Of a stretch of DNA of 64,000 bases, positions 26,795 to 34,955 are shown piece after piece. The position numbers and the translations under genes were made by a program. Every line of letters starts with the position of its first letter. Position 1 is the first letter of the stretch. Under the pieces are notes generated by a model. That model did not search any database. It saw only the letters and a list, made by a program, of their open reading frames with translations, and was not told the DNA's origin. This DNA is from Hormoscilla sp. GUM202. GTDB lineage: Bacteria > Cyanobacteriota > Cyanobacteriia > Cyanobacteriales > Desertifilaceae. Location: contig RFFC02000002.1 in NCBI GenBank assembly GCA_005518205.2, positions 124,001 to 188,000 of the forward strand. The letters run 5' to 3'.

Positions 26795-27184
26795 ATGATG
26801 TACAAACTAAACATCATTATCGAAAAGGATGAATATGGCTATTATGCTTATTGTCCAGAACTTCCAGGCTGTCAAAGTGAAGGTGAGTCCTGGGAAGAGG
26901 TAAAAGCTAACATCAAAGAAGCTGTTGAACTTTACCTAGATACGTTAGAGGAGTCAGAAAAACAGGCACTTTTAACGAGAGAAGTCTTAGCAATGACTTT
27001 GGAGGTGCAAGTTGGTGAAGTCGCCCTTAAGATTGAAACTCTCCGGCAGGGGGATGCGGGTAAAGTTGCCGTCACCCTGGGACAAGAGTACGTGGGCAGT
27101 CATCTGGTCATCGTCGTCCCAACTGCCCTTTTCTTGACGGAATATGTCGTCGCGACCGTCCCCATTAAAATCGCCAATGTATAA
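26795..27184 (+). CDS. HicB-like antitoxin, orphan, with extended C-terminus
   Basis: Start ATG 26795 (or 26798) behind AGGAGA at 26781. Residues 2-75 are HicB-like: YKLNIIIEKDEYGYYAYCPE, LPGCQSEGESWEEVKANIKE, AVELYLDTL. A normal HicB of this class would end near MTLEVQV; here the frame runs on for about 55 residues. The sequence behind (GAAGTCGCC...CTCCGGCAGGG) occurs again at 27190-27224, so the extension may come from a local duplication. No HicA toxin is visible on either side, so it is an orphan or has lost its partner. The 420 bp upstream hold only undiagnostic frames. Confidence 0.7.
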   Translation: MMYKLNIIIEKDEYGYYAYCPELPGCQSEGESWEEVKANIKEAVELYLDTLEESEKQALLTREVLAMTLEVQVGEVALKIETLRQGDAGKVAVTLGQEYVGSHLVIVVPTALFLTEYVVATVPIKIANV

Positions 27185-27230
27185 ATTGGTGAAGTCGCCT
27201 TTGAGAGCGAAATCCTCCGGCAGGGTGATG

Positions 27231-27335
27231 GGGAACAGGGAACAGGGAACAGGGAACAGGGAACAGGGAACAGGGAACAGGGAACAGGGAACAGGGAACA
27301 GGGAACAGGGAACAGGGAACAGGGAACAGGGAACA
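27231..27335. repeat. Fifteen exact heptamer repeats (GGGAACA)
   Basis: Perfect 7-bp period over 105 bp. It is a heptameric STRR-type repeat typical of filamentous cyanobacteria and is likely to vary in copy number. Confidence 0.95.
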
Positions 27336-27770
27336 GGGGGAAGGGAACAAGCGTCGCCGCCCTCACCCTTTAGGGCCCGGCTACAGGTACAAAGCCCGCG
27401 CGGGCTGCATTACAAAAGTGAGATGCACCCGAATGCCCGGGGTCTCGCCGGCGAGGCGATCGAGATGTTTCATCCGCTTACTTTACTCTATCTTATCTTA
27501 TAACAAATTTTCACGTCCCCGACAGCTATTTTTGGTAAATTTCGTAAATTTCTCCGCATTTTGGGGTAAATCACAAGGCCATTTTGGCCATTTTGGGCTA
27601 ATTTTGGTTTTGAGGTTCTCTAGGTGCCGGTTATGCTAAGGTAATGTGACCGGCGCTAGGTGATGCCAAACCTGCGCCCACTCGACATGCATTTTAGCAC
27701 ATCACCTGTTTCTTGCCACTGCCAAGCCCTCGAAACTTGCTTGACGAAAAGACGAAAACATTCGCTTGCC
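27336..27770. other. Intergenic region, no gene seen
   Basis: Contains GGGCCCGGCTACAGGTACAA with the hairpin CCCGCGCGGG (27373-27402), the dispersed piece AAAAGTGAGATGCACCCG (27413-27430, also at 41529), and an AT-rich part with AAGGCCATTTTGGCC (27571). The short frames show no domain. Confidence 0.45.
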
Positions 27771-27876
27771 CCGGGCGGGGAGACCATCCGACCCGGGCGG
27801 GGAGACCATCTGACCCGGGCGGGGGGACGAGACGATCCGGGCGGGGAGGCGATCTGACCTGGGCGGGGAGGCGATC
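27771..27876. repeat. GC-rich direct repeats adjoining the 22-bp array
   Basis: Five units of about 17-28 bp based on CCGGGCGGGGAGACCATCTG with GGAGGCGATC variants. On the minus strand they follow the array at 27877-27963 and share its GGATC start. Confidence 0.75.
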
Positions 27877-27963
27877 CTTTTCTCGCCGAGAGCAGAACCT
27901 TTTCTCGCCGAGAGCAGATCCTTGGCGAGAGCAGAACCTTTTCTCGCCGAGAGAAGATCCTTT
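27877..27963 (-). repeat. Second 22-bp repeat array (four units)
   Basis: On the minus strand the units read GGATCTTCTCTCGGCGAG plus AAAA, with GGTTCTGCTCTC variants, clearly related to the array at 8741-8941. One unit is five bases short. Confidence 0.8.
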
Positions 27964-27988
27964 GATGCTATGAGAAGAGAAATTTTTC

Positions 27989-28040
27989 CCTTGAGGGAGC
28001 GGCTTTTTGTCATAATTGTCTATTATAGAGCTAGGTTGAT
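27989..28040 (-). promoter_or_regulatory. Leader with TATAAT box, second copy
   Basis: Minus strand matches 8691-8742 with few changes: ATCAACCTAGCTCTATAATA, then ATGAC and CCGCTCCCTCAAGG. Conservation of this leader at two separate loci, both in front of 22-bp arrays, argues that it is a functional unit or part of one mobile repeat. Confidence 0.5.
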
Positions 28041-28639
28041 GAATAGCGGGCGATCGTCTAGTGCTGCTTTCAACCGCTTTCAACCGAGTACTGCTTTTTG
28101 ACCCGAATGGTTAAGAAATTCTGAAGTTGCCTTGTCCAAATCTCTCGATGGTCTACAGGTGCCGGCAGGTGGCGACTGCGGCTAAGATGGACGCAAATGG
28201 TTTAAGTTTCATGGGTTAGCCTCCTGGTTCTGAGCATCCGAAGGTATAGTTGGGCTATCTTAGAGATTATTATACATCGAGAATTCTGCCCTACGATGCA
28301 AATTATAGCGGGACTTAAACAAAAACAACTTCTAACTAAAGCAGCTCAATCCCATGTATAATGGGCATTATACGTCAACGAGCACGGTTTTATGATTATG
28401 CAAATATACGGAGTTTGACGATTGCTTATTTTAAGTAAACATACTGTCGATATAAGTTTATTTGCTACATTTTTTTTGCCTTTACTTAATGAACAGACAA
28501 AATGAAAGAAACAACTGCTCAGGCCATGCCACCTTGTTTTGACAGATGGTGCCGTCGCGAAAGACGATTTATTCGCTCCGCCTCTTGTCGGTTTGTGCGC
28601 TGGTTAGGTAATAATGTTGATGTATTTGCCGCTCACAAA
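28041..28639. other. Intergenic region, no gene seen
   Basis: AT-rich with several TATAAT-like boxes (for example near 28355, inside the imperfect palindrome CCCATGTATAATGGG). No frame longer than 60 codons has recognisable content. Confidence 0.4.
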
Positions 28640-28947
28640 GCGAGTTTTGGCCCATTAGCAAGGTGCTGGCAATTTCAAAGGTCAGTTGTTTGAGTTCCCC
28701 AAACCAGGTAAAGCTACCCATACTTTCCCATTTTTCCAGATAGCTGAGGGTAATGTCTTCCATTGTAGTCAGGTAATTTGCTAAAGGACCGTGAAAAGCG
28801 GGCATTAGCAGCTTCCGGTGTCTCCCCCTCGTTCCCACGGCTCCGCCTGGGAACGTGCGACTAGCGCTCCCGGGAGACATCGAGATCCCAGGAGACACCA
28901 GGTAGACCAAAGCTGCCTGGAGGTAAAGGTTTTTCTATTTTTGTCAT
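28640..28947 (-). pseudogene. Cytochrome P450 remnant (N-terminal pieces)
   Basis: From ATG 28947 the frame reads MTKIEKPLPPGSFGLPGVS, typical of a CYP120-like P450 start. It then runs into hairpin repeat DNA (28818-28899) and resumes as RHRKLLMPAFHGPLANYL, TTMEDITLSYLEKW and GELKQLTFEIASTLLMG, ending near 28645. The heme-binding part is gone. It lies directly upstream of the larB stop on the same strand. Confidence 0.8.
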
Positions 28948-28957
28948 ATCGCGAGTG

Positions 28958-29725
28958 CTATTCGTGCAATTTGACAGCGGTTCTGATAATCTGTCCTGCT
29001 AACATGGCCGCCCCGAAACCATTATCTATATTAACCACGCCAATGCCAGCAGCGCAAGAATTGAGCATTGCCAACAGGGCAGCTAAACCGTTAAAACTAG
29101 CACCGTAACCTACACTGGTAGGCACGGCAATCACGGGACAATCTGCCAAACCCCCGACTACACTGGGCAAGGCCCCTTCCATTCCTGCTGCTACGATTAA
29201 CACATTAGCAGCATCAATAACTTGGCGGTTACTCAACAGGCGATGGATGCCAGAAACCCCCACATCCCAGAGGCGCTGCACTTGAAAACCGCCCAGTTCC
29301 GCTGTTACTGCCGCTTCTTCTGCTATGGGTAAATCTGCTGTTCCTGCTGATAATATCCCTATTTTACCCGGATGCTGCACTTGAGGCGTCCCTAGAGCAC
29401 ATATTCTGGCAGTCTGGTAATAGCGTAAGTCAGGTACTTTTGATTGTACTTCAGCATAGACATCTGGTTCGATCCGCGTTGCCATCACTACAGCCGTGCG
29501 ATCGCGCATCACCTTGATAATCTCAGCAATTTGTGCTGGGGTTTTCCCTAGTCCCCAGATTACTTCTGGAAAACCCGTTCTCAAACTGCGATGATGGTCG
29601 ATGCGGGCAAAATCTCCCACCGGTTCAAAGTCAAAATGCTTAAGCCGATCTAAAGCGTCACCTGGGGTTACTTGACCAGCTGCGACTGATTCTAACAGAG
29701 TTCGTAAGGCTTCAGGTTGAGTCAC
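28958..29725 (-). CDS. larB: LarB, nickel-pincer cofactor biosynthesis carboxylase
   Basis: 255 residues, normal length. The C-terminal half resembles AIR carboxylase (PurE): ILSAGTADLPIAEEAAVTAE, VAAGMEGALPSVVGGLADCP and VPTSVGYGASFNGLAALL. LarB carboxylates and hydrolyses nicotinic acid adenine dinucleotide in the synthesis of the nickel-pincer cofactor used by lactate racemase and relatives. larC and larE are not next to it. Many genomes annotate this protein as a PurE-like carboxylase, which is an alternative name rather than a different function. Confidence 0.93.
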   Translation of the reverse strand: MTQPEALRTLLESVAAGQVTPGDALDRLKHFDFEPVGDFARIDHHRSLRTGFPEVIWGLGKTPAQIAEIIKVMRDRTAVVMATRIEPDVYAEVQSKVPDLRYYQTARICALGTPQVQHPGKIGILSAGTADLPIAEEAAVTAELGGFQVQRLWDVGVSGIHRLLSNRQVIDAANVLIVAAGMEGALPSVVGGLADCPVIAVPTSVGYGASFNGLAALLAMLNSCAAGIGVVNIDNGFGAAMLAGQIIRTAVKLHE

Positions 29726-30059
29726 GAGATTGTTAATTGTTAATGGTTAATATAAATACTCACTTCGCACTTCACCCGCCGGGGGTTCACCAGGGGTTAA
29801 AACCCCTGGTAACCCGCGTCATAATGCGGTAGCTAGTTCATGTAGGGTGGGCAGTGCCCACCTTACTGTAGCATGGGATTAGCGGGCGATCGGGCACTGC
29901 CATCCGAGCCACCTCAAACAGCTTTTCAGGTAAAATGATAGCACAGTGGTTTGACTCCAAACTGCATACAACTTACATTTTGCACCAGAAGTCCTGATAG
30001 AGGTAAATTGTCATGAACCAACAGACGAGCTGGATTATGTAATTTTACCTGACCGGTGT
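29726..30059. other. Intergenic region with a duplicate of the P450 leader
   Basis: Bases 29971-30028 repeat the 58 bp in front of the P450 gene (31086-31143) with one or two changes, including the ATG (30013) and the first five codons (MNQQT), followed by a stop four codons later. Also present: a GTAGGGTGGGCA palindrome (29846) and a CCAGGGGTTAAAACCCCTGG hairpin (29790-29809). Confidence 0.75.
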
Positions 30060-30668
30060 TCAGACAACGAATCCTAAACTTTCAAAAAACTCTTTCAATA
30101 CGGAATAAATTTCACCAATATCGGAAAGCCACTCTTCTTTCACAATCCTCACGAATGGCGATCCCATTTCTGTATCTATCGTAGCTATGTTAAATAACGG
30201 GTTCTCCCGATCTTCTTCTATCAAACCTTTCCTGAGAATATAATAATGAGGCTCTATTTGAAATAGTTTATAGTAAACATATTCCCAATAAAAACTTTTT
30301 TTCACGCGAATTAACTCATACATGTCCAAGCAATCGAACCATAGATCAGTAACAAACGCACCTACACCATAATTATTCTTGTTATCCGACCTCCTTTCAA
30401 TCTCCAAAGTTATTTTCATTTCTTGCATAAAAATATGCTCATAACCGTTCAGAAAACGCTGTTCTCGATCCCAATCAAGATTATGTTCTACAAAAATCTC
30501 TCCATTCCCATAGGAATAAAAAGCTGTCATTTGTTCAAGATTTTCTAAAATCTGTTCCAAGTAATAATTTTCATCTGGCGTTCGAGACAGCTTCGCTTTT
30601 ATTATTTTCTGTTTTGCTTGCTCAAAGGCTAACACTTGTTCCTGTGACGCTTTATCTATAGCTGCCAT
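30060..30668 (-). CDS. Hypothetical protein
   Basis: 202 residues, acidic, rich in aromatic residues (FYWEYVYYKLFQIEPHYYIL), with no transmembrane segment and no recognised domain. A purine-rich GGAGG lies just before the start (30671-30680), a convincing ribosome site, and the composition is even throughout, so I regard it as a real gene. Neighbours give no functional clue. Confidence 0.65.
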   Translation of the reverse strand: MAAIDKASQEQVLAFEQAKQKIIKAKLSRTPDENYYLEQILENLEQMTAFYSYGNGEIFVEHNLDWDREQRFLNGYEHIFMQEMKITLEIERRSDNKNNYGVGAFVTDLWFDCLDMYELIRVKKSFYWEYVYYKLFQIEPHYYILRKGLIEEDRENPLFNIATIDTEMGSPFVRIVKEEWLSDIGEIYSVLKEFFESLGFVV

Positions 30669-31127
30669 ATTTTACCTCCTTCTTTTCTAGCCCACTATAT
30701 CTATGATAACAAATATCCGATCGCACTGTTGGGCACTGCCCACCTTACTGTAGCAGGGGATTGGGTAACGGGCGATCGGGGGATGCTTGAGCAATCATTG
30801 TGCCGCACCCTGCAACCATTGCGCCGTTGTCTGCAACCATTGCGCCGCTGTCTGTAACCATTGTGCCGCCACGCGAGCGCTCGCGCGGTACATTTCAATA
30901 ATAGCCCAGAAACCAGGTTTTTCCCATATACCTGGTTTCTTAATTCTAATCAATTTTCACTTCATATGAAGAACACAGACAACTGCTTCGATGTGCGATG
31001 CGCGCGCTATTCGCACTACGCATCGCACATCGACTGGACGTTCGGGCTGCTCACAGGCGATCGAATTCAGGTAAAATGGTAGCACACTTACATTTTGCAC
31101 CAGAAGTCCTGATAGAGATAAATTGTC
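30669..31127. other. Intergenic region with tandem repeats and the P450 5' region
   Basis: Holds a GGTGGGCAGTGCCCAAC-type palindrome, four 21-bp repeats (30791-30874), an 18-bp copy of the 3' end of the peptide-binding-protein gene (AATCAATTTTCACTTCAT, 30949-30966), a GTGCGATG...CATCGCAC inverted repeat (30991-31031) and the leader of the P450 gene. Confidence 0.6.
30791..30874. repeat. Four 21-bp tandem repeats
   Basis: Units based on GCAACCATTGCGCCGCTGTC plus T, starting at 30791, 30812, 30833 and 30854. Confidence 0.9.
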
Positions 31128-32534
31128 ATGAACCAACAGACGATCGAGGTAGTTGTACTGGAGAATGGACAAGCGCCGCCCACCGGGACTACCACTCCAC
31201 CACGCAAGCCAAAGTGGCATGATACAATTAATTACATAGGAAATCCCGATAATTTCTGCCGCCAAAATCGGGAAAAATATGGTCCCTGCTTCAAAACAGG
31301 TGTCTTTGGTGGCACTACGGTCTTTGTCGGGTCTGCTAAAGCAATTCAAATGGCATTTAATGGGGACTTGAAATATACAGAGATTGCCTTGCCACCCACG
31401 ACAATGGACATGTTTGGTCCCTACAGCCTGTTTCAGCGTCCTGACTTACATCGCCAGCGCAAAACTGCCCTGGGACCGGGCCTGACTGGTCGCGCCCTTG
31501 ATGGATATACGCCCCAGATCGATGAGACGATCGGGCGTGGCCTCCAGGACTGGAGCACCCCCAGTAGCATAGCACTCTACCCGGCAGTGGAGAAGATCTG
31601 TTTTGACGTGCTCGTCCCTCTGCTGCTGGGAGTCAGCTTGAATGACTCCGATCGGGCGACCTTCGAGGGTCTACCCGTTTCCTCGAAGGCAGAACTAAAG
31701 GCTTTGTATAAGACATATTTTGATGGCTTCTATGGCTTGTTGAAGTGGAAGTCTCGTTTCACAGCCTATGGTCGGGGACTCAAGGCACGGGCCGCGCTGA
31801 TCGACTTTATGAGGGCAGTGATTTGCAGGCGGTGGGTAGAGGGCCCAATTAATCCTACTGCGGACTTTCTGTCGATGATGCTAGCTGGCCAGCAGGAAAA
31901 CCCAGATGGGGTATTTAGTGATGACCTGATAGAGAATCAATGCCTACTACAGTTATGGGCATCACACTACGAGATCTCAGCGCTGGTATGTTCTCTGATC
32001 TACCAGCTGGGGCGACACCCACAGGTGGTGCAGCGGCTGCTCGAAGAGCAAGCAGAGGTGATGGGTATACAAAGCAATGTCAACAGGTTTGAACCGGAGC
32101 ATTTGAAGCAGATGCTATTTCTAGAAGCGACTATCAAGGAGACACTGCGCATCCTACCTCCGAGCACAACTGCTAACCGTCGCCTCACTAAGTCTGTGGT
32201 GCTGGATGGGGTGCTATACGAGAAGGGCTGGGTTCTGATTGCCGAGCCGCGAATTGCTAACATGATGGCAGATCATTTTCACAAACCGGAGCTATTCGAT
32301 CCCGATCGCTTCGGACCAGAGCGTGGCGAGGGCAAGATGTATCAGTTCATTCCCTTTGGCGGTGGCGTCCACGCCTGTCTGGGAGCCCAGATGACGATGA
32401 TAGTCACTAAGCTGTTCGCCTCTCATTTGCTGCGCCTGTTTGACTGGAAACTGACGGGGTCCGCCCAGTTCGTGCAGTTTCCTCTCAGGAAGATTAAGGA
32501 TGATTACCAAATTGATATTGTACGCCGAGTGTAA
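31128..32534 (+). CDS. Cytochrome P450
   Basis: 468 residues. The ExxR of helix K is in EATIKETLRILPPS, the PERF region is FDPDRFGPERGEG and the heme loop is FIPFGGGVHACLGAQ with the thiolate cysteine. The I-helix reads LLQLWASHYEISA, where most P450s have AGxET, so oxygen activation may be unusual. There is no N-terminal membrane anchor, so it is soluble or peripheral. It belongs near the CYP120-like group of cyanobacteria, whose members hydroxylate retinoids or terpenoids; the substrate is not predictable. No ferredoxin or terpene synthase is adjacent. Two P450 relics lie within 2.5 kb upstream. Confidence 0.92.
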   Translation: MNQQTIEVVVLENGQAPPTGTTTPPRKPKWHDTINYIGNPDNFCRQNREKYGPCFKTGVFGGTTVFVGSAKAIQMAFNGDLKYTEIALPPTTMDMFGPYSLFQRPDLHRQRKTALGPGLTGRALDGYTPQIDETIGRGLQDWSTPSSIALYPAVEKICFDVLVPLLLGVSLNDSDRATFEGLPVSSKAELKALYKTYFDGFYGLLKWKSRFTAYGRGLKARAALIDFMRAVICRRWVEGPINPTADFLSMMLAGQQENPDGVFSDDLIENQCLLQLWASHYEISALVCSLIYQLGRHPQVVQRLLEEQAEVMGIQSNVNRFEPEHLKQMLFLEATIKETLRILPPSTTANRRLTKSVVLDGVLYEKGWVLIAEPRIANMMADHFHKPELFDPDRFGPERGEGKMYQFIPFGGGVHACLGAQMTMIVTKLFASHLLRLFDWKLTGSAQFVQFPLRKIKDDYQIDIVRRV

Positions 32535-32574
32535 ATATCATCTCAATCCCAGAATTAAGATAGAAGCTATAAAC

Positions 32575-32615
32575 GGGTGTGGTCTTGCACCAGTTGGTAA
32601 AAAAATACCACACCC
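32575..32615. repeat. 41-bp sequence with GGGTGTGGT/ACCACACCC ends
   Basis: Inverted ends identical to the outer nine bases of the composite element at 8602, with a short AT-rich centre. No target duplication. Possibly a relic, or a terminator for the P450 gene. Confidence 0.45.
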
Positions 32616-32688
32616 ACACTTCTGGTGGGCGGTGCCCACCCTACGAATGCTGCTATATCAGCTACCAAGCTCTAGGAATTCCACATCC

Positions 32689-32880
32689 CTAATCAATTTT
32701 CACTTCATAGATATTCCAGAGTCCCCAACTGGGCAGTCCCGAGTATTTTAAACCGCTGACCCGATCGCGCACTGCCATCATCGCCACCTCCAACACCTTG
32801 AAGATTGCGGGGAGTTGCTCCTGGACTACTTGCTGAAACTCAGCATAGATCATTTTGCGCTTTTCTTCATCTAACTCCAA
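32689..32880 (-). pseudogene. 3' fragment of an oligopeptide-binding protein gene
   Basis: 63 codons nearly identical to the C-terminus of the protein encoded at 34956-36722: KRKMIYAEFQQVVQEQLP, MMAVRDRVSGLKYSGLPS, WGLWNIYEVKID. The upstream three quarters of the gene are absent, so it is a dead duplicate. It implies the cluster once had a third copy. Confidence 0.88.
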
Positions 32881-33211
32881 ATCTTGCTTTTACATAGTTG
32901 AGTTTACTTATGCACGTACTTAGCGCCGGTGGAAGGAAAGGGCTACCAACGTAACGCGGGACTTCTTCGCCCCCGCGATCGGCCTCTACCGCTGTGGGCC
33001 GGAACCCTTGCACCGTGGGCTGTCCCGGCTTAAGTTGGTAGCCAATGAAAGCAATTAAAAGTACCTCTGCGATACCAACAATGAGGTGTCCGAGGTGATA
33101 AAGTTGAGCCGCGTGCATGGATTTGTTCCCGTAATTTAATATCTACGATCTACCCTTGCGGGTGCAAGCATCATGGAAATTCAAAATTCAGATATGAGTG
33201 ACGCTCTCGTT
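32881..33211. other. Intergenic region, one doubtful small frame
   Basis: A minus-strand frame (33118-32867) starts MHAAQLYHLGHLIVGIAEVL, which looks like a real membrane-protein start, but after about 35 residues it runs into unrelated sequence. It may be a fragment. Nothing else is seen. Confidence 0.35.
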
Positions 33212-33448
33212 CAATACTTCTCGGTTAAGGATTTTATTTGTCATTGCGAGGGGGGGGTACGTAGCGATTAACTTATGCACTAATTGAGTTAACCCCCCCC
33301 GAAGCAATCTCCTCGCCCCGTCTGAGATGAAGAGCACCAGGAGCGTTGTCGGTGAGATTGCTTCGGGGGGGATCCTGGCAGGGATCAGAAGAATGCTCGT
33401 GATTGAGCCCCCCCCTCGCAATGATAAGTTATTAACCGAGAAGTATTG
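33212..33448. mobile_element. 237-bp MITE with 10-bp target duplication
   Basis: Terminal inverted repeats CAATACTTCTCGGTTAA (33212-33228 and 33432-33448), extended inward to TCATTGCGAGGGGGG on both sides, with a five-base gap. A second inverted repeat is nested inside (GAAGCAATCTC at 33301 against GAGATTGCTTC at 33354). Flanking direct repeat CGCTCTCGTT at 33202-33211 and 33449-33458. It has no coding capacity. Confidence 0.9.
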
Positions 33449-33471
33449 CGCTCTCGTTGATTGCTGTATAC

Positions 33472-33524
33472 ATGGCGTTGCACGGGAGATGATACCATTT
33501 TTTGCACCTGCCGTGCAACGCCAT
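33472..33524. repeat. 53-bp hairpin with IS1-like ends
   Basis: Perfect 14-bp arms (ATGGCGTTGCACGG). GGCGTTGCAC is identical to the outer end of the IS1 element at 3103, and GATGAT follows in a similar place. It could be an IS1-derived miniature element or a terminator for the gene ending at 33549. Confidence 0.55.
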
Positions 33525-33548
33525 ATATCTTTCACATCCAGCAACAAT

Positions 33549-34424
33549 CTACGATTCTGTTTTTAACTTCTGCTCTGCCAGTCCTTTGGCATATACCAAA
33601 GCAGTAAAAATTATTAAACCTGCTTCCGTGCCCCCGATGTCATGGAGGATATGAAATAGAGCGTTGCTTTGAATTTGAGGATCTGTGTAGGGATTTCCAC
33701 CATATTTATCGAGTAAGGCAATGAAGCCTAGGTTCACGCCTACCGAAAATATAGGAAATAAGACGATCTTCCAGGTCCGCAGCAGGAGGTAGCCTTGGTA
33801 TGTCAGTACAGCAAATACAAGGGTGAGAGCTACATAAATGGGGATTTTATAGTCGGGGTTATCAGCTTTGTAGCCCAAAGGATAGAGAATTGATACTACA
33901 AGCAAGCTGATAGCAAACAAGACATTGAGCAGTTTGGTTGTTACGGGATTTTTTTGAGCTAGGCCATCAGCCCAAAGGGCAAAAGCGGAAATCAGAAAGA
34001 AATAGAACATGAAGTTGAGCATGGTGAACTGGTTTTGGTAGTACCAGCATTGGGTAACATGCCAACCTATTTCCGAGGCGATCGCCACCATGATAAAAGC
34101 CAATCCCAATTGGGACGCAAAAATCATTCTGGGAGGCTGTCCGAGGATTGCGAGGCTTTTGGCAAATATCCGCATGGCCAGAGGAATCACAGCAAAGACT
34201 AACACGTGGGTGATAATCAAGAAATATTTCCATCCCCCTGTAATGCAAGTACGAGTCAAATCTGAGGGAACATCTGCTTCTCCGGGTAAGGTGGCAAGAA
34301 TGTAAGCAAACCCTCCTAAGCCAATTATAAAGCAAAGAGCGATATAAATCAAGTCGAAGCTAAAGATTTTTTCATCCGGGGCTTCTATTGCCTCGGTAGG
34401 AGGTGGGGATTCGTCTAATTGCAT
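33549..34424 (-). CDS. Multi-pass membrane protein of unknown function
   Basis: 291 residues with a cytoplasmic acidic start (MQLDESPPPTEAIEAPDEKI) and about eight hydrophobic segments, for example IYIALCFIIGLGGFAYILAT and KYFLIITHVLVFAVIPLAM. Polar positions within the membrane include a His/Trp/Tyr cluster (IGWHVTQCWYYQNQF) and HILHDIGGTEAG near the end. I cannot name the family. The start has a plausible AGGAGC ribosome site (minus strand). It is downstream of the peptide-binding lipoproteins but 530 bp away. Confidence 0.75.
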   Translation of the reverse strand: MQLDESPPPTEAIEAPDEKIFSFDLIYIALCFIIGLGGFAYILATLPGEADVPSDLTRTCITGGWKYFLIITHVLVFAVIPLAMRIFAKSLAILGQPPRMIFASQLGLAFIMVAIASEIGWHVTQCWYYQNQFTMLNFMFYFFLISAFALWADGLAQKNPVTTKLLNVLFAISLLVVSILYPLGYKADNPDYKIPIYVALTLVFAVLTYQGYLLLRTWKIVLFPIFSVGVNLGFIALLDKYGGNPYTDPQIQSNALFHILHDIGGTEAGLIIFTALVYAKGLAEQKLKTES

Positions 34425-34676
34425 AGAATGCTCCTAATAATTGGTTGCGATACGGCTAACCTGCATCTAATAGAACTTCACCCTTCACGTCAACCCGTCC
34501 CCATGCAGCCGAGGAGAACTGGTATCTGTATTTTCGTTCTCCTCAGAGAGCACGAAAAAGCTGGGGTTGAAGTTCTCTGCGCTCGCTCTGGATAGATTCA
34601 TTTTGCTTCTTCTTTATATTAGCAGATTTTTTTCTCTCCTGTCAAGACCTGTTTGGGGATTTGCCCAAAATTATGT

Positions 34677-34799
34677 GGCTCTCCTGGGTTTCTAGGGTAA
34701 AATGTATAGCCAAATACATTTTACCCTTATAAAAAAGGCTGAAACCCTTTATTTCCCGTTGTCATAATATTTACTTATCACCCAAAACCCAGGAGACCT
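34677..34799. mobile_element. 123-bp MITE (CTCCTGGGTTT ends), copy 1
   Basis: Ends GGCTCTCCTGGGTTT and AAACCCAGGAGACC, flanked by AATTATGT at 34669-34676 and 34800-34807. The centre has AAAATGTAT...ATACATTTT and AAAAAAGGCTGAAA. A second copy of the same length lies inverted at 50449-50571. Confidence 0.88.
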
Positions 34800-34955
34800 A
34801 ATTATGTAACGCTCTGTAACGATACTCAACACTTCCGATCTAGAGTACGATCTGGTCTATTCTGCAAGGATGGGCACCGGTTAGACTTACTTCGACAGCG
34901 CCCGATCGCCAGTTATCAAATATCAACTGCCGCTGTCTGCAATCATAATAAATCT

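Noticed and set aside
26577..26798. 73-residue frame upstream of the HicB gene as HicA
   Set aside because: No HicA motif (conserved GSH/histidine region) can be seen; left unannotated.
27694..28083. Two overlapping minus-strand frames over the second array that could be a repeat protein
   Set aside because: They are frames through 22-bp and GC-rich repeats, differ in frame from each other and have no conserved counterpart at the first array.
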